Below the pieces are notes generated by a model. It was not told the DNA's origin and did no database searches. It saw only the letters and a list, made by a program, of their open reading frames with translations. A stretch of DNA of 64,000 nucleotides from Escallonia rubra (taxonomy: Eukaryota > Streptophyta > Magnoliopsida > Escalloniales > Escalloniaceae), in contig JAVXUO010003132.1 of assembly GCA_033065855.1 (NCBI GenBank), positions 446,501 to 510,500 of the forward strand. The letters are read 5' to 3'. Position 1 is the stretch's first letter; every line of letters starts with the position of its first letter. A program made the translations under genes and the position numbers. Positions 33,549-44,662 of the stretch are shown one piece after another.

Positions 33549-35200
33549 CTCGCCTTTGAACAAAGTCAATTTGTGGTTAACATCAAAACAAGGTCTAAGC
33601 TTAGGTTATCCAATGATAGAGCTAACACATCACCATCCAATTACTTGGTCCAAAGTTTTTTTGAATCCCATCAAATTTGACCCGTTCTAGCTAATGCAAG
33701 TCAATAAGATTTATGGATATGTTGACATTTGTCATTACTCAATCCAGCTAATCTATTTACAGACTTACACCAAACTGAATAGTCCTGATTATTTGCTTTG
33801 AGCATTTGTTACAGTTTTACAAGGGAGTTTCAATATACTACAAGAAGAACATATCTTAAAAATTTTGGACAATTATTCTACAGCTATTGATTTTAACACT
33901 AATAGTTAATGGTAACTTGCAATAGTTTTTTTTTCCTCTCGTTTCTCTATAAAACTCATCCACACATAAACTCGACTGGGTTTTGGGGGGGGGGGGGGGA
34001 GAGGCTTGAAGCCTTCTCTCCCTTTTTTTCCTTTTGTTCTTTATTTTCTTTAGCTCTGTTATGTTTGCTGTTGTTTTGTGAGGAGTTCACAGTGGGTGGC
34101 TAGTGGTAGAGTTGATGGGTCGACGGTGACGACTTGGTTTCAGCCTCCTACCTTTAATCTATGCGATCTATGGTGCTAAGATTCGATCCCATTAGATTTT
34201 TTTTCAAATTGAAGATCTATGCTATCTTTTCAATATTTTAGTTCTATTCAATCCACAATAATCCAGCCCGTAGGAGTCTGGATCATATCATATACATGGA
34301 AAAAGGATGATATGAATTTTGGGCTTGGTGAATCCTTAACGACGGTGAGCAGAATCCTTGTCGATGACTAACCAATGTGCAGTACTGGAGGTCCAATCCT
34401 GCTGGTCCTAGCTTGTGCACTGCTCACTAGTGAACCTCTCTCCATGCCGTTTTAAGCCTCATTTGTTATTGAGCTAGAGTTTCTGGGGCGTAAGGGTAGT
34501 TGACTAATAGTCGTACGACATTTGGCGGGGCATTTTTGAACCTCTTAATATCTCACTTGTTTCTCCTGTCTTTTGTAGCTGGGTTTATAGTAGTGGGCTA
34601 GCCGTGGTGTCCTTTGGTAAGAAGGGGTGGGGGGGGGGGGGGGGTTAGTGCCTCGGCCTTGGGGGGGGGGGGGGGGGTTGTACGAGGGTGAGGGGTTGTC
34701 TTGAGGCAATTTGCTCTAGATCTCATTTGGGTAAACTGTATCGAGGGAGGGGTTGTCTTGAGGCAATTTGCTCTAGATCTCATTTGGGTAAACTGTATCG
34801 AGGGAGGGGTGGGTGCTTAGGACCTCCTTTACTTTGGTTTTTGCCTCATGTTGTCCTTGTTCGTAAAATTTTCTTGTTAGCGGTAGGGTTTCAATGATGC
34901 TTGGAAGTAGCATGGGAAGGTTGCGCATCTTGCAGCGATGTGGACCCCTTATTTGTGTTGTGATTCCATAGAATGACAGGTTTACTCTCGGTTCGTGCGG
35001 TGTCAATTTGTTTTTCGATTGTCACATATTTTTTAGTGTTTTAGAAGTTTTTTGATTTGTAATAGTCATGAAATGTCACGACTCTATAGTTTGTTTTTGT
35101 TGAAAAATATAAAGTAAAAAAGAAAAGACTAATCTGACAAAAATTCTATAACTTTGTGTTTATCAATGCTATTATCTAATTTATCAAAAAAAGAAAAATT
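33549..35200. other. Intergenic with G-runs, no gene recognised
   Basis: Contains G-homopolymers at 33985-33999, about 34629-34644 and 34661-34677, a short tandem duplication (34690-34806) and TC-rich stretches. Small frames (33909-34103, 34688-34897) look accidental. At 33836 a TACTACAAGAAGAAC string resembles the end of a CACTA element but has no partner. Confidence 0.5.
34690..34806. repeat. 57-bp tandem duplication
   Basis: Two almost identical units starting at 34690 and 34747, each beginning GAGGGGTTGTCTTGAGG and ending TAAACTGTATC, just downstream of two poly-G runs. Confidence 0.95.
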
Positions 35201-36440
35201 TGCCAAATAAAATATTAAATTAGCTTGTTTGTTTACGCACAGGCCAAAATCGGACTTCAAGATGAACAATTTGGGATGAGCCATTTTGCTTGGGGACTAC
35301 TAGCTATCTTGTATTTGTATGGCGTTACACTCAACTTGAAGGAAGCAGAAAGGCCAAAAGCTGCTTGAAATTGCAATGATATGCCCAACTCTTCCGCCAG
35401 GAAGAAAAAAGGTGGAAACTGTAAGGAAGAGACACTTTTTGTCAGAAAAGTTGGGCAAGGCTCACCCCCAAGTAGCCAATAATAACTCCTGAGTCGGTTC
35501 AGAGTGGGGAAAAGGAAACAACAGCTCTTTCTACCGCACAGCCCCTTCACAAGTCTGACACCCCAATAATAACACACAAATGACCATTTTCCTCATTGTA
35601 TTCCAAGGCGTCTCAAAGAGATCATTGACCAGTCTTCTTTGACCAGTCTTTTGAGAGATGCCATACCTGCAATTCAGAGGTTTTGTCAGTACTGTCCTCC
35701 AGTACCACCACCACCATTTCTCTCGTTTCCAGCTCCATAAATTGGAGAAAACAGATCTACTCTAGCTGGAAATTATTTTCTCCTTTTTTTCTTTTTTTTG
35801 TGTGTGTGCCTGTTTGTCACTAGCGATTCTTTCTTTTTCTTTTTAATTGTCTCATGTAAAGAATATCACAATCTCTACAGACCATTTAAGCGGCCACCAA
35901 ATCTGTCCTTGAGGTCCCCCATTTTTCCCCTTCTCCTCCAAATTTGAGACAGGTTTGTTTCTTCAACAATCAAAATTAGTCCTGGTCTAAAACTGGATCC
36001 ATTAAGTTAACTCTGAAATCAAACATCGATCACAAAACACTTATTTGAAACTAACTGGGTAAGGAGCAAAATGATAATAATATCAGAATACTTGATCCTA
36101 AGTAGTAAGGGTTATCTGGTATTCTTGGAGTGGCGCATGTTATGGAAGTGACCGCCAATTGACCACAGTTCCTACCCTTTTCAACATGAGGCACAAACAT
36201 CAGTCTTAAAGCAAAACCAACCTGCAATTCGGGAAACTATTATAGGTATGTCTACATAGATGAAATCTTGATGATATGATTAGTGATGGGGAGTACAAGA
36301 TGATGCAGAACAAAACATAGTAATCATGTACAAGCAAATGGGATTAAGCTAGCTTTCACTCTTTCTATCTCTCTTTCTCCAACCAGGATAATATTTACTG
36401 TAAGTACTTATTTTCATCTCTACAAACAATACTTAGAGAT
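35201..36440. other. 3' side of the trihelix gene
   Basis: Probably includes the 3' untranslated region of the minus-strand trihelix gene. A 106-codon minus frame (35257-35577) has no recognisable domain and lacks support. Nothing else is recognised. Confidence 0.45.
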
Positions 36441-38189
36441 TCACTTGGGAGCTGCTTGGTTTTTATGAGCAGCCATAGCATGGATTGAATTGGCAAGCTT
36501 GTTAATGGCATCAACCAAGCCGTTAATGCCCTCTCTGTTGATCTCAGCCTTGGACTCCTCAATCTGTAGCCTCCTCTCATGCAAACTCAAGAGATCTCTG
36601 TGCCTTCTTTCTTCTCTCTCCTCACTGGCATGAATAGCTTCTGCTATGATGGTAGCACTTTTTGAGATTGCAGAGCCGACTTCGTTTTCTGAGGTGGTAC
36701 CACCTGCAGTGGCAGCAGTACTAGTTCCCTCTCCTCTTCCCCTTCTCCTCCTCTTTGCTGGTGAGTCTGGATACTCACTTGTATCAGAATCTGAGCGATC
36801 ACACATCTCCAAAACATAAAGATATATAAATTCAAATCAATCATTACGCATACTACTTGAATATGTTGCGGCAATAAACCAAAATGTGAATGCTGAAGTC
36901 AATCAGTCAAACTGTCACCATTTTCTAGAGAGAAATAGTTTTTTTTTTTTTTTGGTTAATCTCTAGAGAGAAATAGTTGCAGAGCATTTGATGCAAGTGA
37001 ATAGCCAGATAAGCAACCCCCCCTCCCCACCAACCCCCACCCCCCTTTACACAAAATAAACAAGTTGCTACATAAAGAAGCATGTGGGGCAGTATGGCAC
37101 TTTCAATGAAATTAGCGATTCGCTGAAGTCCATTGCAAAAGCACCACCGATCAACTAATTAACTGGACACATGCGCGCACACACACAAAGTGATACAACG
37201 ATAACTTCAAAACTAACTTGGAGAAAAAGTTTTGTACCAATTTATCTTGATAAGAGGAAATTGCACTTTGGTATTTTCATTAAAAAATGGTGTTCTTGAT
37301 CATGGAAAATGCTGCGTGAGAGACAACGGGAACCAGAACCAGAACCAGAACCACATATTAAATTAAGAGAACAAAAAGAAAGAAGAAGATAAAGACCATG
37401 CATCTATGATCAAGACTAACCGTTGCAGAAAGTGAGTCATAGGAAAGAAGAGAGAGTACCTACTGTGGGCAATGGCTGAGTATACGGCACAGAAGATGGG
37501 TGTGATTGTGACTGTGGTAACAACGAGGGGAATGGTGGAGGGAGTGGTAATACTGCCAATGGAGCTGCTGAAATGGGATGTTGCTGCTGCACTGGAGGAG
37601 GCAATATTAAGGGAGGAGGCTGAATAGTCATATTGCTAGGAGTAGTTGTGGTTGTGGGATTACCAGAATTACCAGACCCACCACACACCACCTTTTTCCT
37701 CTCCACCACTTCAACCAAAGCCTCATATACCTGAGGCAACATGTTGGAAGGCAAGTTCTTCTCTTTCCTCTCATTCTTCTCAATCTTCCAGTAAGATTGT
37801 ACTGCTGATAGGCCTTCATGATCTCCTTCTCCCCCTGCTGATATATTGATTAATCTCCTTTCATAATCTCTTATTTTCTTGAAATCTCTCATTAGATTAT
37901 CCCACTTGTCATTGCACTGGTTCTGGCTTCTCAAGCACCCATTTCTCCAACAGTAATCCTCCACCCATTTCCATCTTAACTCCGCCGGCTTGCCGCCCCT
38001 TACGCCGCTGCCTCCCCTCCCTAATTCACTGCTACTACTACTCTCCCCTTTATGTCTCTTCATCCTTCTCTCGTCATCCATCTTCTTTGCCTCTATAAGG
38101 ACCATTGTCTCCTGCACAGTCCAGTTGCCTTTCCTGTACTCCCTCATCACAGTATTCCCACCTTGGTTTTCCATCACCACCAATTCCAT
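36441..38189 (-). CDS. Trihelix (GT/SH4-clade-like) transcription factor, two exons
   Basis: A nuclear DNA-binding protein of the plant trihelix family, predicted at 363 residues. Exon 1 (38189-37464) gives residues 1-242: a trihelix domain at about 20-112 with the spaced tryptophans of the family (GNWTVQETMVLI, W23; ELRWKWVEDYC, W73/W75; NQCNDKWDNLMRDFKKI, W96), then the YWKIEKNERKEKNLP fourth helix (about 133-147), a Thr/Pro/Gln-rich segment and Pro-rich tail. Exon 2 (36806-36441) adds an acidic Ser/Asp stretch, a basic KRRRRGRGE (nuclear-signal-like) and a C-terminal coiled coil (EEREERRHRDLLSLHERRLQ) ending in TGA. The 657-bp intron has GT (37463-37462) and AG (36808-36807) and keeps phase 0. 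The layout recalls Arabidopsis SH4-clade genes such as At2g35640/At1g31310, from memory. Both exons look intact. A CT-rich leader precedes the ATG; a TATA-like TTAAATAA lies about 230 bp upstream. Confidence 0.9.
36807..37463 (-). other. Intron of the trihelix gene
   Basis: Donor GTAGGT follows the ACA codon at 37464, and the acceptor TTTTGGAG precedes ATGTGTGATCG at 36806. An alternative donor three to four bases on (AG, then GTACTC) would shift the frame and meet a stop, so the phase-0 pair is preferred. It includes a T-run and a C-run (about 37017-37045). Confidence 0.75.
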
Positions 38190-38349
38190 GCAACAACAAG
38201 CCTAATTAACAGTACATAAAGGTTTTTGTATCGTTTTGTCCTTTTTCTTGGGGGGGGTGGAGAGGGGTTGGATGGGTGGTGGATGGGAGAGAGAGGGGAA
38301 CTCTTAAGGAAGAAAGAGAGGGAAAAAGTGGGGGGTTTCATATGTATAT

Positions 38350-38379
38350 GTAGTAGTAGTAGTAGTAGTAGTAGTAGTA
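38350..38379. repeat. (TAG)n microsatellite in the trihelix 5' region
   Basis: About ten TAG triplets, 160 bp upstream of the trihelix start codon; on the gene's strand this is (CTA)n, in the likely leader or core promoter. Confidence 0.95.
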
Positions 38380-38767
38380 TTCCTTTACCAATATTTAGGG
38401 ACTGGTCAAGTTAAAATTCAACCTTTATTTAATTGATGTACCAAGAAAAGGATGATTGGTTCTACAGGCTTAACAGACGTGGACTGAGTGGCCTTTGCTT
38501 ACATAGCTAATGATTTGTGTGGTTGGCTTTGCCTTATGGGACCTGCAAATGATGGGGAAAAAGGGTGATCGAGCTGCATGTTTTGCAATATTATATCAAC
38601 ACTTTCACCAAATCTTGAAACCTTTGATGGGCTTTACGTTGATTGTTTCTTAAAATTCTCAAAAATCTTCATAGTTTAAAGTTCAGATCTAATACTACTA
38701 ATTCAAGCCACCACCTCCTACAAAGTCATGGGAAACTGGAAGTATTTGTGCTTGTGCGTGTGTGCGT

Positions 38768-38798
<31 letters not shown>

Positions 38799-39333
38799 GG
38801 AGAGAGGATCATATGGCACTATTAGAAAAGGCCAAGCGAATCCATTCAACTGACACACGAACAAACCCCCAAAAATTTCACAGTGCAATGTGTGTATCTG
38901 TGTGTGGGTGTTAGAGAGAGAGTATAGGGTTGTGCCTGCATGAGTAAAACTCTTACCAAGAGAGAGATCATATATGTGTGCTCCACATCTCTGCACACAA
39001 TGCAGGGAAACTACTGTAGAGCATTAATTTTCTTGTTAATATGTCTAAACTTACTGAGGGCATATTTTTCTTATCATGAAGTTCCAAGTACAGATCTTTC
39101 TCTAGTGTCTTTCGTTTTTTTTTTTTTGTTGGGAATTTCCTTGATAAAATTGTCACATCTTCCTTCAATTTCGTACAAAGTACGTTCAATCCGTCAGAAT
39201 ACAAGTTAAAGAGAGTATTTTTACTCGGCGTGTCTTTATATGGACATCAGAGGCCAAGGGGCCGGTGGTTACGAAAAAAAGAAGAACCTCCTTGGAATTA
39301 TACTAATTACAAGTGCATGCATGAGGCAATACA
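38380..39333. other. Upstream region of the trihelix gene
   Basis: AT-rich promoter-side sequence with a GA microsatellite (38768-38795). Small frames (38718-38996, 38940-39209) have no recognisable content. Ends at the Helitron. Confidence 0.5.
38768..38795. repeat. (GA)n microsatellite
   Basis: Fourteen GA dinucleotides, about 580 bp upstream of the trihelix start codon. GAGA repeats bind BPC proteins in plants; a role here is speculative. Confidence 0.95.
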
Positions 39334-39379
39334 TCTATATCTATATCTATACATATATAAAAGCACGTATGAGCTTAAA

Positions 39380-40770
39380 TGACTAATCTTTTCTTTCCTT
39401 AAAGTACCCTTTTCTAATTGATTTTTTCATAAAAGATTAAGGGTTAGTAAGGATGTTTTTGACTTCTAACATTTCTTTCCTATTAAATACCCTTCCTAAA
39501 TTAGAGTTTTATTTAAAAATGAGGGTGTTTTGGACTTCTCATAGGATATCAAGTATCTTTCCTTAAAATAACATTATTGGGATACATGTTTTTGTTAAAG
39601 TTAAGGATTGTCTTGACTTTTGACTAAAAACTTTTCTTTTCATTAAATACCTATTTTTAATAAGTGTATTAAAAAATAAGGGTGTTTTTATTGGAATATA
39701 TGCTTTTATTAGAGTAAATGGATGTTTTGACTTAAACTACAATAGAGTTACTATATCTTCTCCGTCATATTCGATTAAAGAAAATAACTTGTAGAGAACA
39801 TATAGTTTCTAAAGCCTTTTTCGAAAAATGTAATATACCTAAGCTAAATTCAATATTTTGTTAGAAACTCAATCCTTTTTAATTTTTTATTTCATGTCTA
39901 TGTTGATGTGTATGTTACAGATTTGAATTATTTTGTATGTATATAGATTTCAATACAAACATATTAGTACATTAAAACTGTCGTAAACTTGAAGTTTGAT
40001 TCTAGATTTTTAATACGGACATATTGGTATAAGGAACGTATCGTAAAATTGAAATTTCTAAATGCATATGTAATCCTGACTGAGGTTACATGGCTAATTC
40101 TTCTATTTTCCCCTTGAGATGCCCTTTTTAAACTAAATTCTTCACTTGAAACTTTTTTTCCTATCAAAGACCTATTTTGAATTGGAGTGCTGTTAAAAAA
40201 ATAAGAGTGTATTTGGCTTCTCTTCGGACATCAAGTATCTTTCCTTAGAATATCCTTATAGGAATATATGCTTTACCTTTAGTGAGAGTTAAGAGTTCTT
40301 TTATCTTTTAGTAAAACAAAATTACAAAAACGTATAAAATCACCCTTGAACTCCTGCATGTTCTTTGATTATCAAATTTTTTATTTATTTATCAAAACCT
40401 ACTGCTTCCATTTACGTTAAAGCTAAACTACCTCAAGCTGCTACATCTTTTCCATCAATTTCGATTAATGAAAACAACTTGCAGAGAACAATGGTTTTCT
40501 ATAGCCTTCAAAAATATAAACATAATCTACCTAAACTAAATTCAATATTTTGTTAGAAATTTAATCCTTTTTTAATTTTGTATTTCAGAATTGTATGATG
40601 ATGCGTATGCTACAAATTTCAAATATTGCTAGAATTAAACTTTAGTTTTGTGATAGTTTTCTTACATCAATTGTACGTTGAAACTATCATAAAACTGAAG
40701 TTTAATTCTAGATTTCAATCACAGACATATTAGTGTAAGAAAATTATAGTAAAACTAGAGTTTTTATTTA
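39380..40770. repeat. Tandem duplication of about 700 bp inside the Helitron
   Basis: Segments 39380-40065 and 40090-40770 align in order: GACTAATCTTTTC / GGCTAATTCTTCT, a TTAGAGTGTTTTGG-like part, ACTTGTAGAGAACA / ACTTGCAGAGAACA (offset about 690), CTAAATTCAATATTTTG in both, and a CATATTAGTGTAAG-like end. The copies are clearly diverged, so the duplication is old. Confidence 0.75.
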
Positions 40771-42049
40771 TTTTTTAAATTAAATGCATAAGAATTGATA
40801 GATCAAACAATTTTTTTCGTAATTATAATTTGAGTTCATGGCAAGTACATAATCTTATATCCATATTAGAGTTATTGGAATACCCTTATTTCACGACAAC
40901 ATATCCTTTATATGGTTATTTTCTTTCTATGATGCACTGTATCCCGAGTTATCATATATTTACATGATAACACGTTTCATATGGCTATGGTCTTCACATA
41001 TTTCATAGGAATAGATGAAACCCAATTGATAAAGACTCCAATTTATTTTGGCTCAAATGATTAATATCTTTTTTTAGCTTGAAAACTCTCAAGTTTTTAT
41101 ATGTAAGGGATTAAATAATTAAATATTTTTTCTAAAATTATTCTTTTTGAGTTTAAAAGTTCTCTAAATATTTTGATTTTTTAGAAGGTGAGGCTAAATT
41201 ACTACTACTTTGGCTAACTTTAAACATTTTGACAATAAAGATGTTCATTAATGCATCTTTTAGTAACAAAAGACTTTAAATATAACCAAAATGGGTAAGG
41301 ATCTCGCTCCAGCGTACAAAATAGTCTCAAGATATTAAAATGGCTACACATTTTTTCATTAAAAATACCCTATTAGAAATAAAAGGTTAACTAGAATTAC
41401 GTGTATTTTTACTTTTAAGAAGGTGAGCCTAAACTACAATATTTTTGGTTAATTATAAACCATTTGCTGCTAAAGAGGTTAAAAGTTCACTAATGTATCA
41501 TTAAGTGACAAAAATGTGAGAGTGGATCTAGCCCAATCGTATAAATGTGATGCTAAGTCTCTATTCACCTTTAAAGCAAATCCTATCAAAACATAACATA
41601 TAACTTATCAACATCAAAATTGATAAATGTCCCTACTGCATGGAGAACCGTTCCTAAGTCCAGGTATTAGCATGTTTTTTTTATAAATTAAGGTGCACAT
41701 TTATTGCCTCTATTAACTTTTGCATATAACTGCAAATTTAAATCTATTGACATATGACAGAGACAGAATATCTACAAGTTTGACTAGGACTTCTTTTTTC
41801 AACTTTTATGATAAATTTATAAGTTAATTTGTGTTTAATAAATAGTGGATTGTCATAATTTTGGGACTCATGTCCCCGAGGTTAATTAGGATGAAATTAC
41901 AATGAATGGCACTAAATTTTAAAAGGTAAAGCCGTATTGGCCCGTTAATTTTTTTTTTTTTGCTTATGTCAATATGTACTTTTTAAATGTTGATACTCCC
42001 TTCATTTTGTATCCACAAGGTATATACAATATAAAATTTTACAAATCCT

Positions 42050-42800
42050 AAATTTCTAAATTGGGGTTTTAACCCAAATTCTCCCCCCACCCCGCCGCCA
42101 CACCTTCCTCGGCAAGCACTCAACGTGGAAGTCGGCAAACTGGCTCAACCTCACTAGCCACATCATCCCAGCACCGGCAAACACCGAAGATGGAACACTG
42201 CTTTGGTGGTAGTTAATGGCAGCATCTGCCGTGGTGTTGCGTAGTAGTTGATGCAAACAATAAATTTATACATCTTCTTCCAAATTTTAAACCCCATATT
42301 CAAATTTCATTTTTGTTCATTTGGTTTGTTGAATTGTGATGGTTTGTTGCAAGTGAGTGGAGTTAGAAAGCTGTGACAGTTGATTGGGGTTAGAAGGCTG
42401 AGGAAAGGTGAAAATGCTGAAGAACACAATGATGGTGGGGTGCGATTATGGCTGTGGTTGTGGCCAGGTTGGAGGGAGGGGGCACGTGTGTATGGGTGTG
42501 GGTGCGTGTGTATATTATCCGTGTGTACGTGGGGGAGGGAGAGGGAGGGAGTGTGAGTGTGTGTGTGTGTGTGTGTATGGGTACGTGTGCATATTGTCTA
42601 TGTGTGTGTGGATAGGTGCATGTGTGTATGCGTGTATATGTTATGTCTGTGTGTGTTGGAGCTGAAGAAGTCTAGATGGATGATGGAGGGGGTGGTAGAC
42701 AGGTGTATGGATGAGATGAAGGGATGAGGAATGACATTTGAAGAATTACATTCATGTTGATCTTTACATCCTTTCAGTATTTTCGTTTGGTCAACAGACA
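42050..42800. other. GC-richer block inside the Helitron
   Basis: Unlike the AT-rich surroundings, it starts with CTCCCCCCACCCCGCCGCC and continues with GGTGGTAG/GGCGGCG-type sequence and a (GT)n tract (about 42480-42660). Frames at 42056-42256 (minus) and 42408-42665 (plus, Cys/Val-rich from the GT repeat) are not convincing genes. It could be a captured gene fragment or a nested element. Confidence 0.45.
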
Positions 42801-43522
42801 TAAATGTTATTTGTTTTAACTAATGGCCATACTTGTAATTTTATCCCAGCCTCGAGGTCATGGGTGTAATTAACCCTATAGTTTTTTTAACTCTCAAAAC
42901 GTTATGCCATAGGTAATTTTTTTTTCTTTTCATTTTGATGATAAAGGTCTTTATTTAATGAATGATCTGGGTTGCAAATTATTCTTGATGAACTTTTGTT
43001 GAGTTTGTATTTATATTAAAACTGTAATGTGTATACATAAATATAGGGTAAAAAACGTAGGTTTGTGAAATTTATTGAAGTTATTTAGTTCATTACCACT
43101 ATCTGATATCAACTTCACACATACATTTTGTAGTATGGATTTCAAAAGGACAGACACAGACACACAGACACACATGCATATATACTTTTTAGATAAGTAG
43201 GTAAAGTCTGTGTTAAAAATAAAAATCTTAAGGCAAATATATACTAAATTGCATGCGCAACTAAATTAATAGCCTTATTTTACTACTACGATGAAAAAGG
43301 TCATGCTAGATAAATATAAAAGAGAGCTTTAGAGTACACTATCAAGAGAAACTTAGACTACACTATAGATTTTTTAATTGAAAAATAGAAAAAAGAAAGT
43401 ATGATTAAGATTAAACGTCGTTTTAGACAAAATATACTCGAACGTTGGCACTTAAAGATAGAAAAAATTGAAAAAGACTTGCTTTGTACTTTAATCTTAA
43501 AATAAGAGATACATGAATCTTG

Positions 43523-43783
43523 TACTCCCTTTATTCCAAATTATTTGATCATATTTGATGCACGTTTATTTAGCGTATAAGTCTTATTTTATGAGTTTCT
43601 TATTCTATCCCAAAATAGAGAGGGACAAGATGAAAATGGTTCAGTAGAGAAAAATGAGTTGGTGAAGGATTAAACGTGGAGAGAGAAGTAGAATAAAAAA
43701 ATGTCTACAACGGGTAAATATGTAAAAACACGTACAAAATCTTTCTTAATTTGAAACTTGATCAATTTTTTTAGAATAGTCAC
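43523..43783. mobile_element. Possible Stowaway-like MITE
   Basis: A CTCCCTTTATTCCAAATTA start resembles the Stowaway/Tc1-mariner consensus. Near 43760-43780 an imperfect inverted counterpart (TTGATCAATTTTTTTAGAATAG) occurs before a (CA)n run. The ends are degraded and the TA duplication is not clear. Confidence 0.3.
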
Positions 43784-44662
43784 ACACACACACACACACA
43801 CACATAATTGGGTAGAAAGAAACGTGATGGATAATGAATGATACTGAAAATCCTAAGTGATGATATTTTAAACTTCAGTGGTGATGCTCGCAGGAGAAAG
43901 TGTCAAAACTTTAAAAGTGAACGATAGAAAAACTTTAGAAAGATCATTGAAAGTTAAGGCTACAAAATTTGTTGTCGATGCAGTTCAGTTTCTATCTGTG
44001 TCCTAATAGATCTCTTGAGCTATATTGATTCTTGGTTTTAAAGATGCAACATTTAAGTTCTTAATTCATTTTGTCTTACAAACATTGTTATACATTTATT
44101 AATAATAACTTCTTCATGTTAGGTACTTTATTTTCGACAATCCTTTTCGGGTTGATTATTGAACTTTCATAATACAATTTAATTATTATTCAAACTTCTT
44201 CTTAATTTCACTTTGTAGACATATATATGCCATGAAAACATAATACATGACAATAGACAACTCCAATATACACATTTGACATTAATTATCTCTAAAGTCA
44301 TTGCAATGTCAGTGTACCTTGGATAACAAGATATAATATAGAACAGTCAGGATTCTGTTTAGCAGCAACTTAATGTGACGAAAAAAATAAGTATGATAAA
44401 TAGTGAAAAATATTGGTGATAATTGGCATGAAAAATTCGGGTTTGAAAGTAAGACCATGTTTTGGGCAATGAACTTTTCATATTTTGAGTATTTGTAACA
44501 GTTAACAACTGATTTATTATTATTGTTTAATTATAATAGTCGTATTGATTAATATAAATTATTTTTTAACCAAGATTTATAATATTTTTATTTCAAATCA
44601 CTATATAACGTGCAAAGTACGTGATCCACTATATAATGTGCAAAGCACGTGGTCCTTACTAG

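Larger units (their letters stand above)
39334..44662 (+). mobile_element. 5.3-kb non-autonomous Helitron
   Basis: The 5' end TCTATATCTATATCTATAC follows an A and leads into TATATAAAAGCACG, typical of plant Helitrons. The 3' end is CTAG at 44659-44662 followed by T, with a hairpin GTGC-AAA-GCAC (44639-44649) about 10 bp before the end and a second related ACGTGCAAAGTACGT just upstream (about 44610-44624). Insertion between A and T without duplication fits. No Rep/helicase coding is seen, so it would depend on an autonomous partner. It contains a large tandem duplication, a GC-rich block and a possible Stowaway-like MITE. The hairpin and CTAG end are strong evidence; the 5' border is less certain. 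Confidence 0.75.

Noticed and set aside
33836-33870. CACTA-like end (TACTACAAGAAGAAC)
   Set aside because: First base does not fit, and no transposase or partner end is nearby.
35257-35577. 106-codon minus-strand frame
   Set aside because: No motif, no splice context, and located where the trihelix 3' untranslated region is expected. Kept out as a gene.
42408-42665. Cys/Val-rich small frame
   Set aside because: Made by the (GT)n tract; not a credible cysteine-rich peptide because no signal peptide or cysteine pattern is seen.
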